A stretch of DNA of 44,959 nucleotides, from NCBI GenBank assembly GCA_032229885.1, contig JAVYAJ010000312.1:1-44959 (forward strand), given 5' to 3'. The translations under genes were made by a program, and so were the position numbers. Shown in pieces: positions 27,401-35,860 of this stretch. A model generated the notes under the pieces. It worked only from the letters and a program-made list of their open reading frames with translations. It did no database searches and was not told the DNA's origin. Position 1 is the stretch's first letter. Every line of letters starts with the position of its first letter. This DNA is from Anammoximicrobium sp032229885. Its GTDB lineage: Bacteria > Planctomycetota > Planctomycetia > Pirellulales > Pirellulaceae.

Positions 27401-27637
27401 CACGCCGGTCGCGCCGTTGATCGCCGATTCCAAGGGAAAACTGACCAACGTCTCGACCTCTTCTGGCGCCAGCCCCGGGGCTTCGGTCATCACCGTGACG
27501 CGCGGTCGATCCAGATCCGGAAACACGTCGATGGGCAGATGGTACAACGCGTACCCGCCGTACGCCATCAGCACCAAAGCGACGGCGATCACCAGCACTC
27601 GATGATGCAACGAAAAGCGAATCAGCGCGTTCAGCAT
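24485..27637 (-). CDS. Heavy-metal RND efflux pump, CzcA/CusA type
   Basis: This is a 1050-residue inner-membrane proton-driven exporter. It starts with MLNALIRFSLHHRVLVIAV, the first transmembrane helix, and the porter-domain sequence DVFPDLDRPRVTVMTEAPGLAPEEVETLVSFPLE. The proton-relay helix reads GELVDDAIVDVEN near residue 400, where CzcA-type pumps keep acidic residues. Length and the two 6-helix repeats fit the family. The metal cannot be assigned from sequence. It follows the adaptor gene by 49 bases in one operon. No outer-membrane channel gene (CzcC) is seen in the window. Confidence 0.92.
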   Translation of the reverse strand: MLNALIRFSLHHRVLVIAVALVLMAYGGYALYHLPIDVFPDLDRPRVTVMTEAPGLAPEEVETLVSFPLESAINGATGVHTVRSASGIGLSVVQVEFDWGTDIYIDRQIVAEKLAMMASALPDGVQPQMGSISSVMGQIMLVGMWSEGGKTSPMEVRTLADWIVRQRLLTIPGIAQVVTMGGGRKQYQVLVDPNALRSYGVTLLEVERALAASNENATGGYLTRGGHEYLVRSIGRLQGIQDIEKVVVKPDPMRPVLLRHVARIAEAPQVKRGDSAVNGAPAVMLTITKQPATDTRLLTDRIVEALAEVQTSLPKDIRIDTDIYQQKTFIELGVRNVIEALRDGSILVIIILFLFLLNFRTTFITLTAIPLSIVVTGLVFKWTGMSINTMTLGGLAVAIGELVDDAIVDVENIFRRLRENRAAAEPLHPLRVVYEASCEVRNSIVFSTILVVLVFVPLFALGGMEGRLFAPLGVAYIVSILASLVVSLTVTPVLSYWLLPTAKVTSHDRDGLLLRCLKWGVGHAIRFSIRHPWPILGVVTLGVVASGVVVSRLGRDFLPPFNEGSAQINVVLPPGNSLETSNRIAGMVEQRLKNVSGVVSFGRRTGRAELDEHAEGVNITELIVTFDSHDHRTREQIMEDIREELTQVPGVAISVEQPLQHVIAHMVSGVNAQIGIKLYGDSLDILRTTANQIKAAIADVRGVKDLMVEPQTEIPQLRINLDRDALAANGLNSADVNELVETAMNGRVVSELVQGERKFDILVRLDDPFRNDPHELRRMTLTLPGGGEIPLSEVADVVDSSGPNTINRENVRRRIIIQCNSADRDLSSLVAEIQQRLAPIQQSLPTGYFIHYSGQFESQQSATRTIGLLSLASLACMILTLYTLFNSWNLSLQVLAALPMAAIGAVAALALTGQSLTVASMVGFISLAGIASRNGILLIAHYLHLIHYEGESFTPEMIDRAGEERLAPMLMTALTAGIALVPLAMAAGEPGKEILYPVATVILGGLLSSTLLDFFVRPALFWTFGRRAIERALHAHENEPNLARPAAPTK

Positions 27638-27686
27638 GGAATATGTCGTCCTGGAAGGAAGCCTGGCCTGCGAGCCTGACGCAGCC

Positions 27687-29174
27687 TCAATGATTGTGCC
27701 CGGCGTGCGGATCGACGCCGCCGCCGGTCTGCGCCTTCAGCGCCAACTGGACCTGGTGCGCGGCCGACGCGGCGACCATCGAACCGATCTTCAGCGCCCC
27801 GTCGTCGGCGATCACGACCCAATCTTGATCGCGATAGTCGACGCGAACTGGCCGCCGGTCGAAATGGTCGCCGTTGGCCTCGAACGCATAGGCCTCGGCG
27901 CCGTCCTGGACCACGGCCTCGACCGGCAACACGATTCGCGCCTTCCACTGCTCGATGGGGACGCGAAGTTGGGCCCTCTGGCCGGGGCGAAACTGCCAGT
28001 ACACGAAACGCCGCCCGTCCGGTGTCTTGGTTTCCCGCACCGGACGATTGGGCAGGGCGACATAGAAACGAAACGTCCGCGACTGGGGATCGACCTCTTC
28101 GTTCAGGTAGAGGATCTTGAGCCCCGTCGACGTCGCCGTCGCGGCGGTCGATTTTTCGCCCCAGACCGCCAACAGCGCGCCGTCCGACGTGGATGCGCGC
28201 GTGATCGCCGGGACGTCCTGCTCGAATGCCCGGCCCTCGATGTATAACTCGCCATAATCCATCAACGTGCAGAGCGTGTCGCCGGGGTTCACGTACTTGC
28301 CCTGCGACACATCCAACTGCTTGACCTGCAGCGGATGGCTGTCCATGCCCTCGGCGACCTCTCGCTCTGGCGCACAGACGGTCAGGCTCTCGACCAGCTT
28401 TCGCGTCGTCTCAATTCCAGCCACTTCTTCCGGCGACAATCCGTGCAGCAACAACGCTTGCCGCAACGTGTTGAAGGCCGCCCGCTGCTTCTGCTGTTCG
28501 TACTTGCGTTCGATCAGCAGTTTGCCGGGGATCACCCCCCCGGCGCTCACCTCCTCGAGCCGTGCCACCTCGCGGTCCGTCACATCCAGCTCCTCGATCG
28601 TGCGGAGAAAATCGGTCTGCGACTGGAGAAGGTCTTCGTGCGTCAAACGGATTTCGAACAGCGGTTGGCGCGGCTCGATGGACTCGCCCTGGATCGGGTA
28701 GACCCGGGCCACCACGCCGGTCATCGGCGCGGTGACTTCGATGATGGACCAGCCCGGACGTTGGACGACGATGCCCGGCACCGAGATCGTCCGTTCGAAA
28801 GGCTTCAATTCGACCTTGGTCAAGCGTAAGCCGATGTTTCCCCGCGCCTGTTTGCTGAGCTTGATCGCAGACGCCTCGTCATGCACGTGATTGTATTTTT
28901 TGGATGCGCCCGGGCCATGATCATGGTCGTGATCGTGGCCGTCACCATGATCGTGGTCATGATCGTCATCGTCATCCTCGTCATGCGCAACGTGGGTTGT
29001 CTGGGTTGCCGTGAATGCGCTCCGTGCGCGATCCAGAACCGACAGCGCGGCCTTTCTGCCGTCCGGCGTCAAGGCGGCAGCCGCCACGAGTCCGGCGATC
29101 ATCAGCGCCAGAAGCGTCCAGAGCCCCCATCGCGCTACGGAACGTAATCGTTGTCGAGGAAGTTCAGTGTTCAT
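27687..29174 (-). CDS. RND efflux periplasmic adaptor, CzcB/CusB type, with His-rich segment
   Basis: This 495-residue membrane-fusion protein is anchored by an N-terminal helix (WGLWTLLALMIAGLVAAAAL). Residues 61-99 form an extremely His/Asp-rich stretch with repeated HDHD/DHDH, and the protein ends in HAGHNH, both likely metal ligands in the periplasm. The core has the barrel-sandwich start FERTISVPGIVVQRPGWSIIEVTAPMTGVVARVYPIQGE, a helical hairpin around 165-250, and the beta-barrel near the end (RIVLPVEAVVQDG). It would bind metal, deliver it to the CzcA-type pump and bridge to an outer-membrane channel. It is the middle gene of the three in this unit. Confidence 0.92.
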   Translation of the reverse strand: MNTELPRQRLRSVARWGLWTLLALMIAGLVAAAALTPDGRKAALSVLDRARSAFTATQTTHVAHDEDDDDDHDHDHGDGHDHDHDHGPGASKKYNHVHDEASAIKLSKQARGNIGLRLTKVELKPFERTISVPGIVVQRPGWSIIEVTAPMTGVVARVYPIQGESIEPRQPLFEIRLTHEDLLQSQTDFLRTIEELDVTDREVARLEEVSAGGVIPGKLLIERKYEQQKQRAAFNTLRQALLLHGLSPEEVAGIETTRKLVESLTVCAPEREVAEGMDSHPLQVKQLDVSQGKYVNPGDTLCTLMDYGELYIEGRAFEQDVPAITRASTSDGALLAVWGEKSTAATATSTGLKILYLNEEVDPQSRTFRFYVALPNRPVRETKTPDGRRFVYWQFRPGQRAQLRVPIEQWKARIVLPVEAVVQDGAEAYAFEANGDHFDRRPVRVDYRDQDWVVIADDGALKIGSMVAASAAHQVQLALKAQTGGGVDPHAGHNH

Positions 29175-29675
29175 AAATCTGTCTCGATCGAGGGAATCCC
29201 AAAGCGTTCAGAAGTGTGCGTCCGATCGGTGCGGCAGCACACGTCTGTTCCGAACAACGATCGCATCCGAGATTGTTTCGCTCTCGGTTGCGGCACGGCG
29301 CGCGAAATAACATGTCGGGTGAAACGATCAACTATGTCGCCCGATGATCGAGGGCCACGGCCCGCAGGATGCGCGCATCACCCGCATCCTCAAACAGAGG
29401 CGCACCAATCACGCGAATCGCTCGAAGACCAAGGGCCGAGATCAATGGCCAAACCACAGAAACAGGTCGCCCGATCGCCCCAGCGAAGCATCGATCCGGG
29501 CCCCATTCAGGCCGCGTTTCAGTCTTTGCCCAGGCGCGCAACACCCGCTTGGATCAGGTCGTTGCGCGATCGAGAAACGTCCCGCGCCGCGTGTCGCCGC
29601 CCCGTCGCGAGGCGCCGATTCGAACGTTCCGAACGCGCGACAGCCAGGCCGCGCCAGCGGAACTCGAGCACGCCG
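29175..29675. other. Gene-poor gap within the metal-efflux region
   Basis: These roughly 500 bases lie between the His-rich lipoprotein gene and the adaptor gene, all on the minus strand. No frame resembles a protein. The gap probably carries the adaptor's promoter, but I could not pick out clear boxes or a metal-regulator palindrome. Confidence 0.4.
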
Positions 29676-30137
29676 TCAAATCACGAGGACGCTGTGAGCC
29701 AGATACAGAGGCACCGGCAGCTCGGGCCGGAGCAAGCTCGGCGAAAACGAAACAGGCCGAACATCGACAAGACGAGCCTGGTCGTCGGGCAAGCGAATCG
29801 GACACGCATCCAGCGACCAGAGCGTAGTGTCCACGGGCGACCGACTGGACAGCACAAACGCGCAGCGAAACCCCTGACAATCGTGCGGCCCGTGGTGCGA
29901 ATGATCCCCGTGGTGCGAATGAACGTCGTGCGGTTCGCTACACCGCGCGTGGCCCCGCAAACAGCCATCGTTCTGCTTGGGGTCGAAGCTGGGCGTGGCG
30001 CCGCCGCCCGTTGCCAGCGCCGAGCCGTTTTCGAGCGCCAAGCCGTTGTCGCTCAGGTGCGTATGATGCCCACAACAGCCCACCACCAAGTGGACTGCCA
30101 ACGCGCCTGCGACGAGAATTCGGCCTAGCATTGACAT
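29676..30137 (-). CDS. Small His/Cys-rich putative metal-binding lipoprotein
   Basis: This 153-residue protein starts with a signal helix (LVAGALAVHLV) and the lipobox VVGC, making Cys21 the lipid-anchored residue, followed by CGHHTHL. The middle has a dense metal-ligand run (HDVHSHHGDHSHHGPHDC and GFRC). The C-terminal half is non-repetitive and hydrophobic at its end. It sits upstream of the efflux adaptor on the same strand, which suggests it binds metal outside the inner membrane and hands it to the pump. A nearby ATG at 30131 is an equally possible start. No family name could be given. Confidence 0.75.
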   Translation of the reverse strand: MSMLGRILVAGALAVHLVVGCCGHHTHLSDNGLALENGSALATGGGATPSFDPKQNDGCLRGHARCSEPHDVHSHHGDHSHHGPHDCQGFRCAFVLSSRSPVDTTLWSLDACPIRLPDDQARLVDVRPVSFSPSLLRPELPVPLYLAHSVLVI

Positions 30138-30309
30138 GCGGGTTTCACTTCGTCTGATAATCCGCCCGCGATCTCGTGTCGCACATCCACCGACTCACGG
30201 ACCGGACGCGTTCGAGCCGCCGAGACCACATTCGGGCGCGCAGCGACCGCGCGTTTCCCCTCGTGCAACACAAACAGAATCTGATTATGTGCGTCACGAT
30301 CAAGCAAAG

Positions 30310-32067
30310 TCAAGGTTGAAACACCTCGCCGGCGGTGGGAGGAAACAGCTTCAGACAGGCCGACAGCACGCGCGTTCCGACCTCGTCCAACGTCGGGCGT
30401 GACAGGTCCGGAATCGTGCCTTCGTCGGACAACAGATAAGGCGCAACGAGGTATTCAGGAATGAAGATGGCCTTTGCCGTTTCATCTTTGCCCAACCATG
30501 CCCCCGCCAACGGGATGGCGGATGCGGCCCTCGGCGGTTCGGTTGCAGAGACATTGCCGGGCTGGGTGGCTTCGATAGGCTCGGCCGCCGACGGTTCGGG
30601 CGCAGTGGGGTACATTTCGGCGAGCACCATGATGTCGGCTGTGGGGGCCAGAACGTATCCGCAACGTGGCGTCTGCCAGCCGGCCTGGGTGTTGGGATTA
30701 TGAACGAACCGATACAGCCGGTCTCCGAGCGCGTCCCGAAGTCCGCCGCAGAAGCGAAAACGGACGGTCGCGGCGAGCGGCGTGTCCTGACCATACCGAT
30801 TGGAGACCGGCAAGTCGTCCGGGGCGGCTTTGACGAGCGCCTTGGACAGGTGTCCCAGCATCTGGCCATGTTCTCCGCCAATCCAGAGAAATCGGCCTCC
30901 GGCGGCCGCGTAGGCCGTCAACGCGTCTCGAACCGCCTTCTCGACCTGAAACGGTCCGGCGCACACAAACAACACGGGGATGGTCCGGTGATCCAGCGCT
31001 TTGCCGCTTTCCGGAGTCCGCACGTCCAGCAGACGAAAGGGAACGTTTGCCAAGTGCAACGAACGCGCGGCGGCGGCCGTGATCAGTTTGCCGCCAAACG
31101 AAAAACGCGCCTTGTTCATCGTCAACGACGGCTCGACGAGCAAGCCTACGGCCGCTTGGCCATCCGCCGCCTGGTGCGGCAGTAGATCGGCGTACAGCGA
31201 GTCGTCCGACAGCGGACGCGTCGCCGCATAGGCCGCTTTGCGTTTCTCGTACTCGGCTTCGAGCTGCGGAGTGAGCGTCGGAACCTTGCCCGCTTTGGCG
31301 AACGCCAGGGCCGCGCGAATGACGTCGCGCCCGTGGACCGCCCCGTAGACGCCCAGTTCGGCAAGAGCCGTTCTGGCGGCCGTCAAACGCTCGGGCTTGG
31401 CGTCGATCGCAAAACTGCCGGCGATGGTCGATCCGCGCCGGGTCATGAAGGCGTTGCTTTCCAGCCCGGACAGCATGATCGTCAGCAGCGCTTCGTCCGG
31501 ATCCGCAGGCAGCGAGCGGGCGGGTTGCTCCGCCGCCAGACGGCGGACCAGCGCTCGGCCCTCGGCGCCGCGGGCGACCTCGGCAAAGTCCAACCCCACG
31601 CCCGGGCCGGTCTTCAGGCGATAGCCGCCCTGGAATCCGTAAGTCGCATAGTGGATCAATGGGTCGTGGTTGCAGGCGGCCTCGTCGGCCAGAACATGCA
31701 GCATACAGGCCGACCAGAAGGCGATGCGCCCCGCGTCGCCATCGCGGAAAGCGTTGACCAACAAGATGAACGTCACCGCCTGGCCTCGAGGCGCATGCAG
31801 AGAATAGGGCGACGTGAGCTGGTAGGCTGCGAGCGTCTCGAGGTCGACCGGCGAGACCTCGAAGTGCGTCAGCTTGGCCCAGGGCGTAAAGTCGTCGGGC
31901 GTATGCGACCATTTCACGATGTTCGCCGTCGATTCCGGCGGGACGACGCCCACGAGCAGCTCGGCGGCCAGTTCGTTTAGCGGGTCATGTCCGGCGCCCC
32001 AGCCGAGTAGCTTCAACGGGGCGAGACAGATGATCGCAACCGAAAACACCAATCCTCTGCTGTTCAT
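30310..32067 (-). CDS. Secreted protein with S1/P1-PLC-like zinc domain plus Rossmann-like C-terminal domain
   Basis: This is a 585-residue protein. The signal peptide would be cut after LLG, leaving Trp23 (WGAGHD) as the mature N-terminus, as in S1/P1 nucleases and zinc-dependent phospholipase C, where the N-terminal Trp binds zinc. Further candidate ligands are His27, His55, Asp58 or Asp59 (SHTPDDF), His68, and His124-Asp128-His134 (LHVLADEAACNH), whose H-x3-D-x5-H spacing matches PLC. From about residue 290 to the end, segments like GLLVEPSLTMNKARFSFGGKLI, IPVLFVCAGPFQ and GRFLWIGGEHG suggest a GATase/DUF4159-like domain. GGAG lies 9 bases before the ATG. Substrate (phospholipid or nucleic acid) is unknown, and activity is not certain. 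Confidence 0.75.
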   Translation of the reverse strand: MNSRGLVFSVAIICLAPLKLLGWGAGHDPLNELAAELLVGVVPPESTANIVKWSHTPDDFTPWAKLTHFEVSPVDLETLAAYQLTSPYSLHAPRGQAVTFILLVNAFRDGDAGRIAFWSACMLHVLADEAACNHDPLIHYATYGFQGGYRLKTGPGVGLDFAEVARGAEGRALVRRLAAEQPARSLPADPDEALLTIMLSGLESNAFMTRRGSTIAGSFAIDAKPERLTAARTALAELGVYGAVHGRDVIRAALAFAKAGKVPTLTPQLEAEYEKRKAAYAATRPLSDDSLYADLLPHQAADGQAAVGLLVEPSLTMNKARFSFGGKLITAAAARSLHLANVPFRLLDVRTPESGKALDHRTIPVLFVCAGPFQVEKAVRDALTAYAAAGGRFLWIGGEHGQMLGHLSKALVKAAPDDLPVSNRYGQDTPLAATVRFRFCGGLRDALGDRLYRFVHNPNTQAGWQTPRCGYVLAPTADIMVLAEMYPTAPEPSAAEPIEATQPGNVSATEPPRAASAIPLAGAWLGKDETAKAIFIPEYLVAPYLLSDEGTIPDLSRPTLDEVGTRVLSACLKLFPPTAGEVFQP

Positions 32068-32323
32068 CGGGGCAGCTCCGAATGGGGCCAGAGGCCGTAA
32101 TCACATAGTCCTACGCTGGCCAAAGGCCGCAACCACCGAGTGTTCAGACATCGGGCACTGGAACCACGTACGGAACACAGGACTCGTACCGCCACTCGAA
32201 GCAGGCTGCCGCACCTGTCGCCCGCCGGGCGGGACCGCCGGGCGATCACAACCGCGGGTTGCGTCGCGCGTCTCGCGCGGCAGGCCGGGGCCGACAACGC
32301 GTGCACGGACCCCGTGCCGTCGG

Positions 32324-33472
32324 TCACGGCGCTGGGCGCTTGGTCGGTTTGAGAAAGTGCTCGAAGAACAAATAGACCTGCTGGTTAGACAGTTCGGTCG
32401 GCGCGTGAGCCGGTCGATTGGTCATCGCCACACGATTTTCGTGCCCCAGCAGGCGATTGACCGCGACCGCGTGATTCAAGGCCTTCCACCGCTCGGGGCG
32501 ATCCTCGGCGCCGCCGGAAACGAGAAAGGGTCGAGGCGCCATCAAGGCGTGCAATTCGTGCAGGTCATGGCCGGTCTCGACGAGCTGCTTGTAAGGGCCG
32601 GTCCGCGGGTTGGCCTCGGTCGGAATGCCCGGTTTTCGCCTGAAATCGGGCGCCCAGCCCAGATACCACGGTTCCCAATAGTTCACGTTGCCTCGTTTCT
32701 CGTCGAACACGATCCCCGGATCCGACCAGACCCCGCACGCGAACTTGTCGTACAGGCACGAGCCGAACAGCGCCCACTTGCCGCCGAACGAGTGGCCCAC
32801 GATTCCGACGCGGGTCGCATCGACCTCCGGCAGGTTGGCCAGCGCGTTATAACAGTTCGCGGCAATGTACGCCAACGACGCCAAGGGTTGGCGCGACGGG
32901 CTTTGCTGCTCCGTATACACAGTCGGCCAGCCGATCGACAACGCCACGAACCCGCGCCGAGCGAGTTGCAAGGCGTAGTCGCGCAGCTCGCTCTTGCCCT
33001 GTCCGATGCCCGTCTCCGGCTCGTAATACACGACCAGCACGGCCGGATGCGGGCCGCCTCCGTCGTCGGGAATCAGCAGATAGCCTCGGATGGCAAGCTT
33101 GTCGGCGACTTCGACCTGCACACGCTTCTGGGTGAACGTTTCGCGCGTCGTCGCCTGTTCGACGTCGATCTTCGGCCGTTCGATCAGCGGTGGCCAGGCC
33201 CCCAGCGAGGCGTTCCAGAAACGGAGGATTTCCTCTCGGCGACGCTGCCAGTCCTCGGGCGTTCTGACCGGACTGCCGTCGTCAAACAACAGCGGAGATC
33301 GGTACGAACCGAAGTCTTCGGCCAACTCCGGCGGGGGCGCAAAGGCGATTTGCCGCCAAGCCTCCTCGTCGCTAGCAGGCGTCGGCGGCGGCTCGTCGCC
33401 GCGCGCCCAACCTTGGCTGGCCATGATCGCCAGCAGCCCCGACAGCATCAGGAATCGACGTGCGAAAATCAT
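32324..33472 (-). CDS. Secreted alpha/beta hydrolase (esterase-like)
   Basis: This 382-residue hydrolase has a signal peptide (RFLMLSGLLAIMASQGWA), a Pro-rich linker and then an alpha/beta-fold domain of the dienelactone-hydrolase/acetyl xylan esterase style. The nucleophile elbow is GHSFGG (Ser228). Asp324 in GGAEDRPERW and His356 in NRPAHAPTE complete the likely triad. GYLLIPDDGGGPHPAVLVVYY is the usual start of the fold. The ribosome binding site is strong (GGAGGAAGG). The gene downstream on the same strand is the zinc-hydrolase-like one, 256 bases away. The physiological ester is unknown; carbohydrate esters are typical for secreted planctomycete members. Confidence 0.87.
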   Translation of the reverse strand: MIFARRFLMLSGLLAIMASQGWARGDEPPPTPASDEEAWRQIAFAPPPELAEDFGSYRSPLLFDDGSPVRTPEDWQRRREEILRFWNASLGAWPPLIERPKIDVEQATTRETFTQKRVQVEVADKLAIRGYLLIPDDGGGPHPAVLVVYYEPETGIGQGKSELRDYALQLARRGFVALSIGWPTVYTEQQSPSRQPLASLAYIAANCYNALANLPEVDATRVGIVGHSFGGKWALFGSCLYDKFACGVWSDPGIVFDEKRGNVNYWEPWYLGWAPDFRRKPGIPTEANPRTGPYKQLVETGHDLHELHALMAPRPFLVSGGAEDRPERWKALNHAVAVNRLLGHENRVAMTNRPAHAPTELSNQQVYLFFEHFLKPTKRPAP

Positions 33473-34002
33473 CTTTGCCTTCCTCCCGCGCCAGTATCAG
33501 CCGTTCGCCCAGACTCGCGCCGTGCGGCGCGCCACCAGGGTCTGTTCACAGCGCGCTCCCCTCTTCCGCTTTCAGTTCCAACACGCGAGTCGCTTTTCGG
33601 TCACGCGGCGCCGCGTGCATCATAACGGAGCGTCGAGATGAAAGCGAGCAGATGACCGGTCGTCGCGCGGCGGGCTCGAGCCGAAGCGAGTGTGCAGACG
33701 GTGACAGGCCTGCCGGCAATGGCCTGATTCACCGAATCCTCCGTCCGTCGCTCGGCGCCGGGTGGCGACGGGGGGCGTGTGTGCCCTCGCCGCGTTTTCC
33801 GGGGGGCACAACGTGTCGCCGAACTACGCGCGATCTTGCGTCGCCAGCGGGTGGCGTAAAACATCCGCCGAAAACATCAGACCCGACGATGATTGGTATC
33901 AGCCGTCCGACGCAGCGTCTTGCGGGCTGGGCTGGGATGCCGCTGGCGCAATCGAACCGGCAATCCGGCGCAGCGCCGATGGACTCGAGCGTCCGGCTCG
34001 GC
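33473..34002. other. Intergenic stretch without visible gene
   Basis: Both strands contain open frames, but the translations are Arg/Pro/Ser-rich with no domain or ribosome binding site. The region probably carries the hydrolase promoter, which I could not resolve. Confidence 0.4.
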
Positions 34003-35241
34003 TCATTTCACCAGTTTTGGGTGTGTCGGCTGCCGACCGCCGATCCTGTCGAATGCCTCGTGGAACGCGGCCAGCATCGTGGCGTAGGCGGCCGGGGCGG
34101 GAACGACATAGTTCCGGCCATCACCGACCGCCAAACTGCGCATCAGGGCGCTCGGCGCGCCGGTGGTGATGGTATAGACATCAAAGCCGTCGGCTGCCAG
34201 TTGCGCGACGATGGCCTGCGGGTCGGGCTGCGGATCCGTGTCGCCTGTGCTGACCAGGATCAGCATTTTCTTGGCGTCGTGGCGTGCGTTCACCCCGACC
34301 GCGATCTGACGGCCGCCCATCTGGCCTTCGCTGTCACCGTCCAAGGCCAGGCCCAGCCGGGGGATCGCCCCGGGATAGCGTCCACCGCTCTGCGCCTGAT
34401 ATTCCGCGTGGGCATAGATGAACGCGCCCGGCCGATCGATGTCGAACGCGCCGTGCAGCGCGGCCGAATTGCGCGTCAGCGCCAGTTCGACTTCCGTATG
34501 CTCGGCAAACCCCGAGACGGCAATCTGGTCGTCGGGAAAATCCGCCAGTGTGTCGTCGATGAACGTCAAGGCGGCCTCGCGGAGAGCCCGTTTGGCGTTC
34601 AGCGGGTAATCGTGCGGCGCTTGTTCGCCGGGGGCGTACGCATCCGGATGTGGCGTCAGAAGAGCCGCGGTCTGGTCGATCAACAACACGATGTCCCGCG
34701 GCCCGCCGACGTCGCGGCCGCCGATCGCCACGCTTTCGGCCGTACTGCGATACGTTGCGGCGCCGAGCGCTTTGCCGAACAGCGAATCGTACTGCCAGGC
34801 CGCTTGGACGCGAACCGCGTTGATGGCCAGCGGGCTGGTTACGTTTGGCGTGAACGTTCGTGTGATCCGGTTCCAGCGCCCCAGCTCTACCTCTGGCGTC
34901 AGCGCGGGCTGGTTCTGCGCAAAGTACTGCCCGACCACGGCTCGCGTCAGGTGCTCGTTGGCCGCAAAGCCATTGCGTTCCAACACGCCGACGCCGGCCA
35001 AAGCCGCCGCGTCCACGGCCTTTTGCAGCGCAGCGCGGTGCTGGACGCGCACCCCGAGATCGATGGCGAACGCCGCCATCGCCACGAAGACGATCATGAG
35101 AATCGCGACCAGAATCAGAACGGTCCCCGTGCGGCGCGAACGCCGACCGAGACGGTGGGCCCGCGCCGCTCGCTTCCGCCGAAGGGACGCTGCCCGACTC
35201 GGAACGTCATGCCGCGAATGGGAACGGACGTTTCGCCACAT
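34003..35241 (-). CDS. TadG-like pilus/adhesion protein with von Willebrand A-like domain
   Basis: This 412-residue protein has a very basic N-terminus, then the TadE/TadG-type helix GTVLILVAILMIVFVAMAAFAIDLGVRVQHRAALQKAVDAAALAG (about 39-85). From about residue 180 a von Willebrand A-like domain follows (DIVLLIDQTAALLTPH, ALTFIDDTLADFPDDQIAVSGFAEHTEVE, KKMLILVSTGDTDPQ). The metal site that is usually D-x-S-x-S is D-x-T-x-A here, so metal-dependent adhesion may be weakened. Such proteins belong to tight-adherence pilus systems, yet no other tad gene is adjacent. GGGAG lies 5 bases before the start. Confidence 0.83.
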   Translation of the reverse strand: MWRNVRSHSRHDVPSRAASLRRKRAARAHRLGRRSRRTGTVLILVAILMIVFVAMAAFAIDLGVRVQHRAALQKAVDAAALAGVGVLERNGFAANEHLTRAVVGQYFAQNQPALTPEVELGRWNRITRTFTPNVTSPLAINAVRVQAAWQYDSLFGKALGAATYRSTAESVAIGGRDVGGPRDIVLLIDQTAALLTPHPDAYAPGEQAPHDYPLNAKRALREAALTFIDDTLADFPDDQIAVSGFAEHTEVELALTRNSAALHGAFDIDRPGAFIYAHAEYQAQSGGRYPGAIPRLGLALDGDSEGQMGGRQIAVGVNARHDAKKMLILVSTGDTDPQPDPQAIVAQLAADGFDVYTITTGAPSALMRSLAVGDGRNYVVPAPAAYATMLAAFHEAFDRIGGRQPTHPKLVK

Positions 35242-35533
35242 AGGAACTCCCGAATTGATGACCTGGACCGATGTGTGCCGTGTCGCTTGGACTGGCGCGC
35301 TTGTCTACGTCGCGCGGGCGTTCTGCCGTGTGGCCGCCCTCGAACACGGCCGTCGCACTGCACCGCCTTTGAGCAGAGTCTGCGGCCTCGGGCGATCGCC
35401 AACGGCCTGACCACCGCGCGGCATGGCGCGCGTCCACAGTCCAACTGTAGCATAGGTCATGAATCCGGGTTGTGCCGTAAATATCGGCGTTTCGACGCGT
35501 CGGCCGCGATCGTGCCGCGGACGCGAGTCGCCT

Positions 35534-35860
35534 TCAGGCCGGGGCCCGTCGCAGCCGCAAGCGGCCGGTCGTGACGTGGCTCAGCGGCGCCCGCGGTTTG
35601 AGCGTCGTTTCGTGGCTGGCAACGGCGGCGGGCGTCTGGCGACAGGCGACAGGGGCCTGGCTGCAACCGGCGGACAGATCGGTTTCGACCGCGGCTAGTT
35701 CGGCCAGGTCCCGTGCGGCGACTTCGCCACGGACGACCCGCACGTCCGCCGGGGCCTCGATGCCAATCCGCACGGTATTGCCCTGCAACCGGACGACGGT
35801 AATCGTGATGTTGTCGTTGATGTGGATCTTCTCTTGCAGTTTTCGAGTGAGGACGAGCAT
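35534..35860 (-). CDS. csrA: Carbon storage regulator CsrA with C-terminal extension
   Basis: This small RNA-binding post-transcriptional regulator starts with MLVLTRKLQEKIHINDNITITVV and continues RIGIEAPADVRVVRGEV. These include the RNA-contact residues Leu4, Arg6 and Arg44. Residues about 48-108 form an extension absent from classical 61-residue CsrA, with a Cys/Pro/Arg-rich tail that does not look like a known domain. The ATG follows GGGAG. It is divergent from the nuclease gene at 36078, and the tadG-like gene lies 292 bases downstream on the same strand. CsrA may therefore regulate surface appendages, as in other bacteria, but nothing in the sequence proves it. Confidence 0.93.
   Translation of the reverse strand: MLVLTRKLQEKIHINDNITITVVRLQGNTVRIGIEAPADVRVVRGEVAARDLAELAAVETDLSAGCSQAPVACRQTPAAVASHETTLKPRAPLSHVTTGRLRLRRAPA

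Noticed and set aside
33460..35574. Long plus-strand open frame across the tadG-like gene
   Set aside because: It is antisense to a gene with a recognisable helix and von Willebrand domain, and the product has no pattern of its own.
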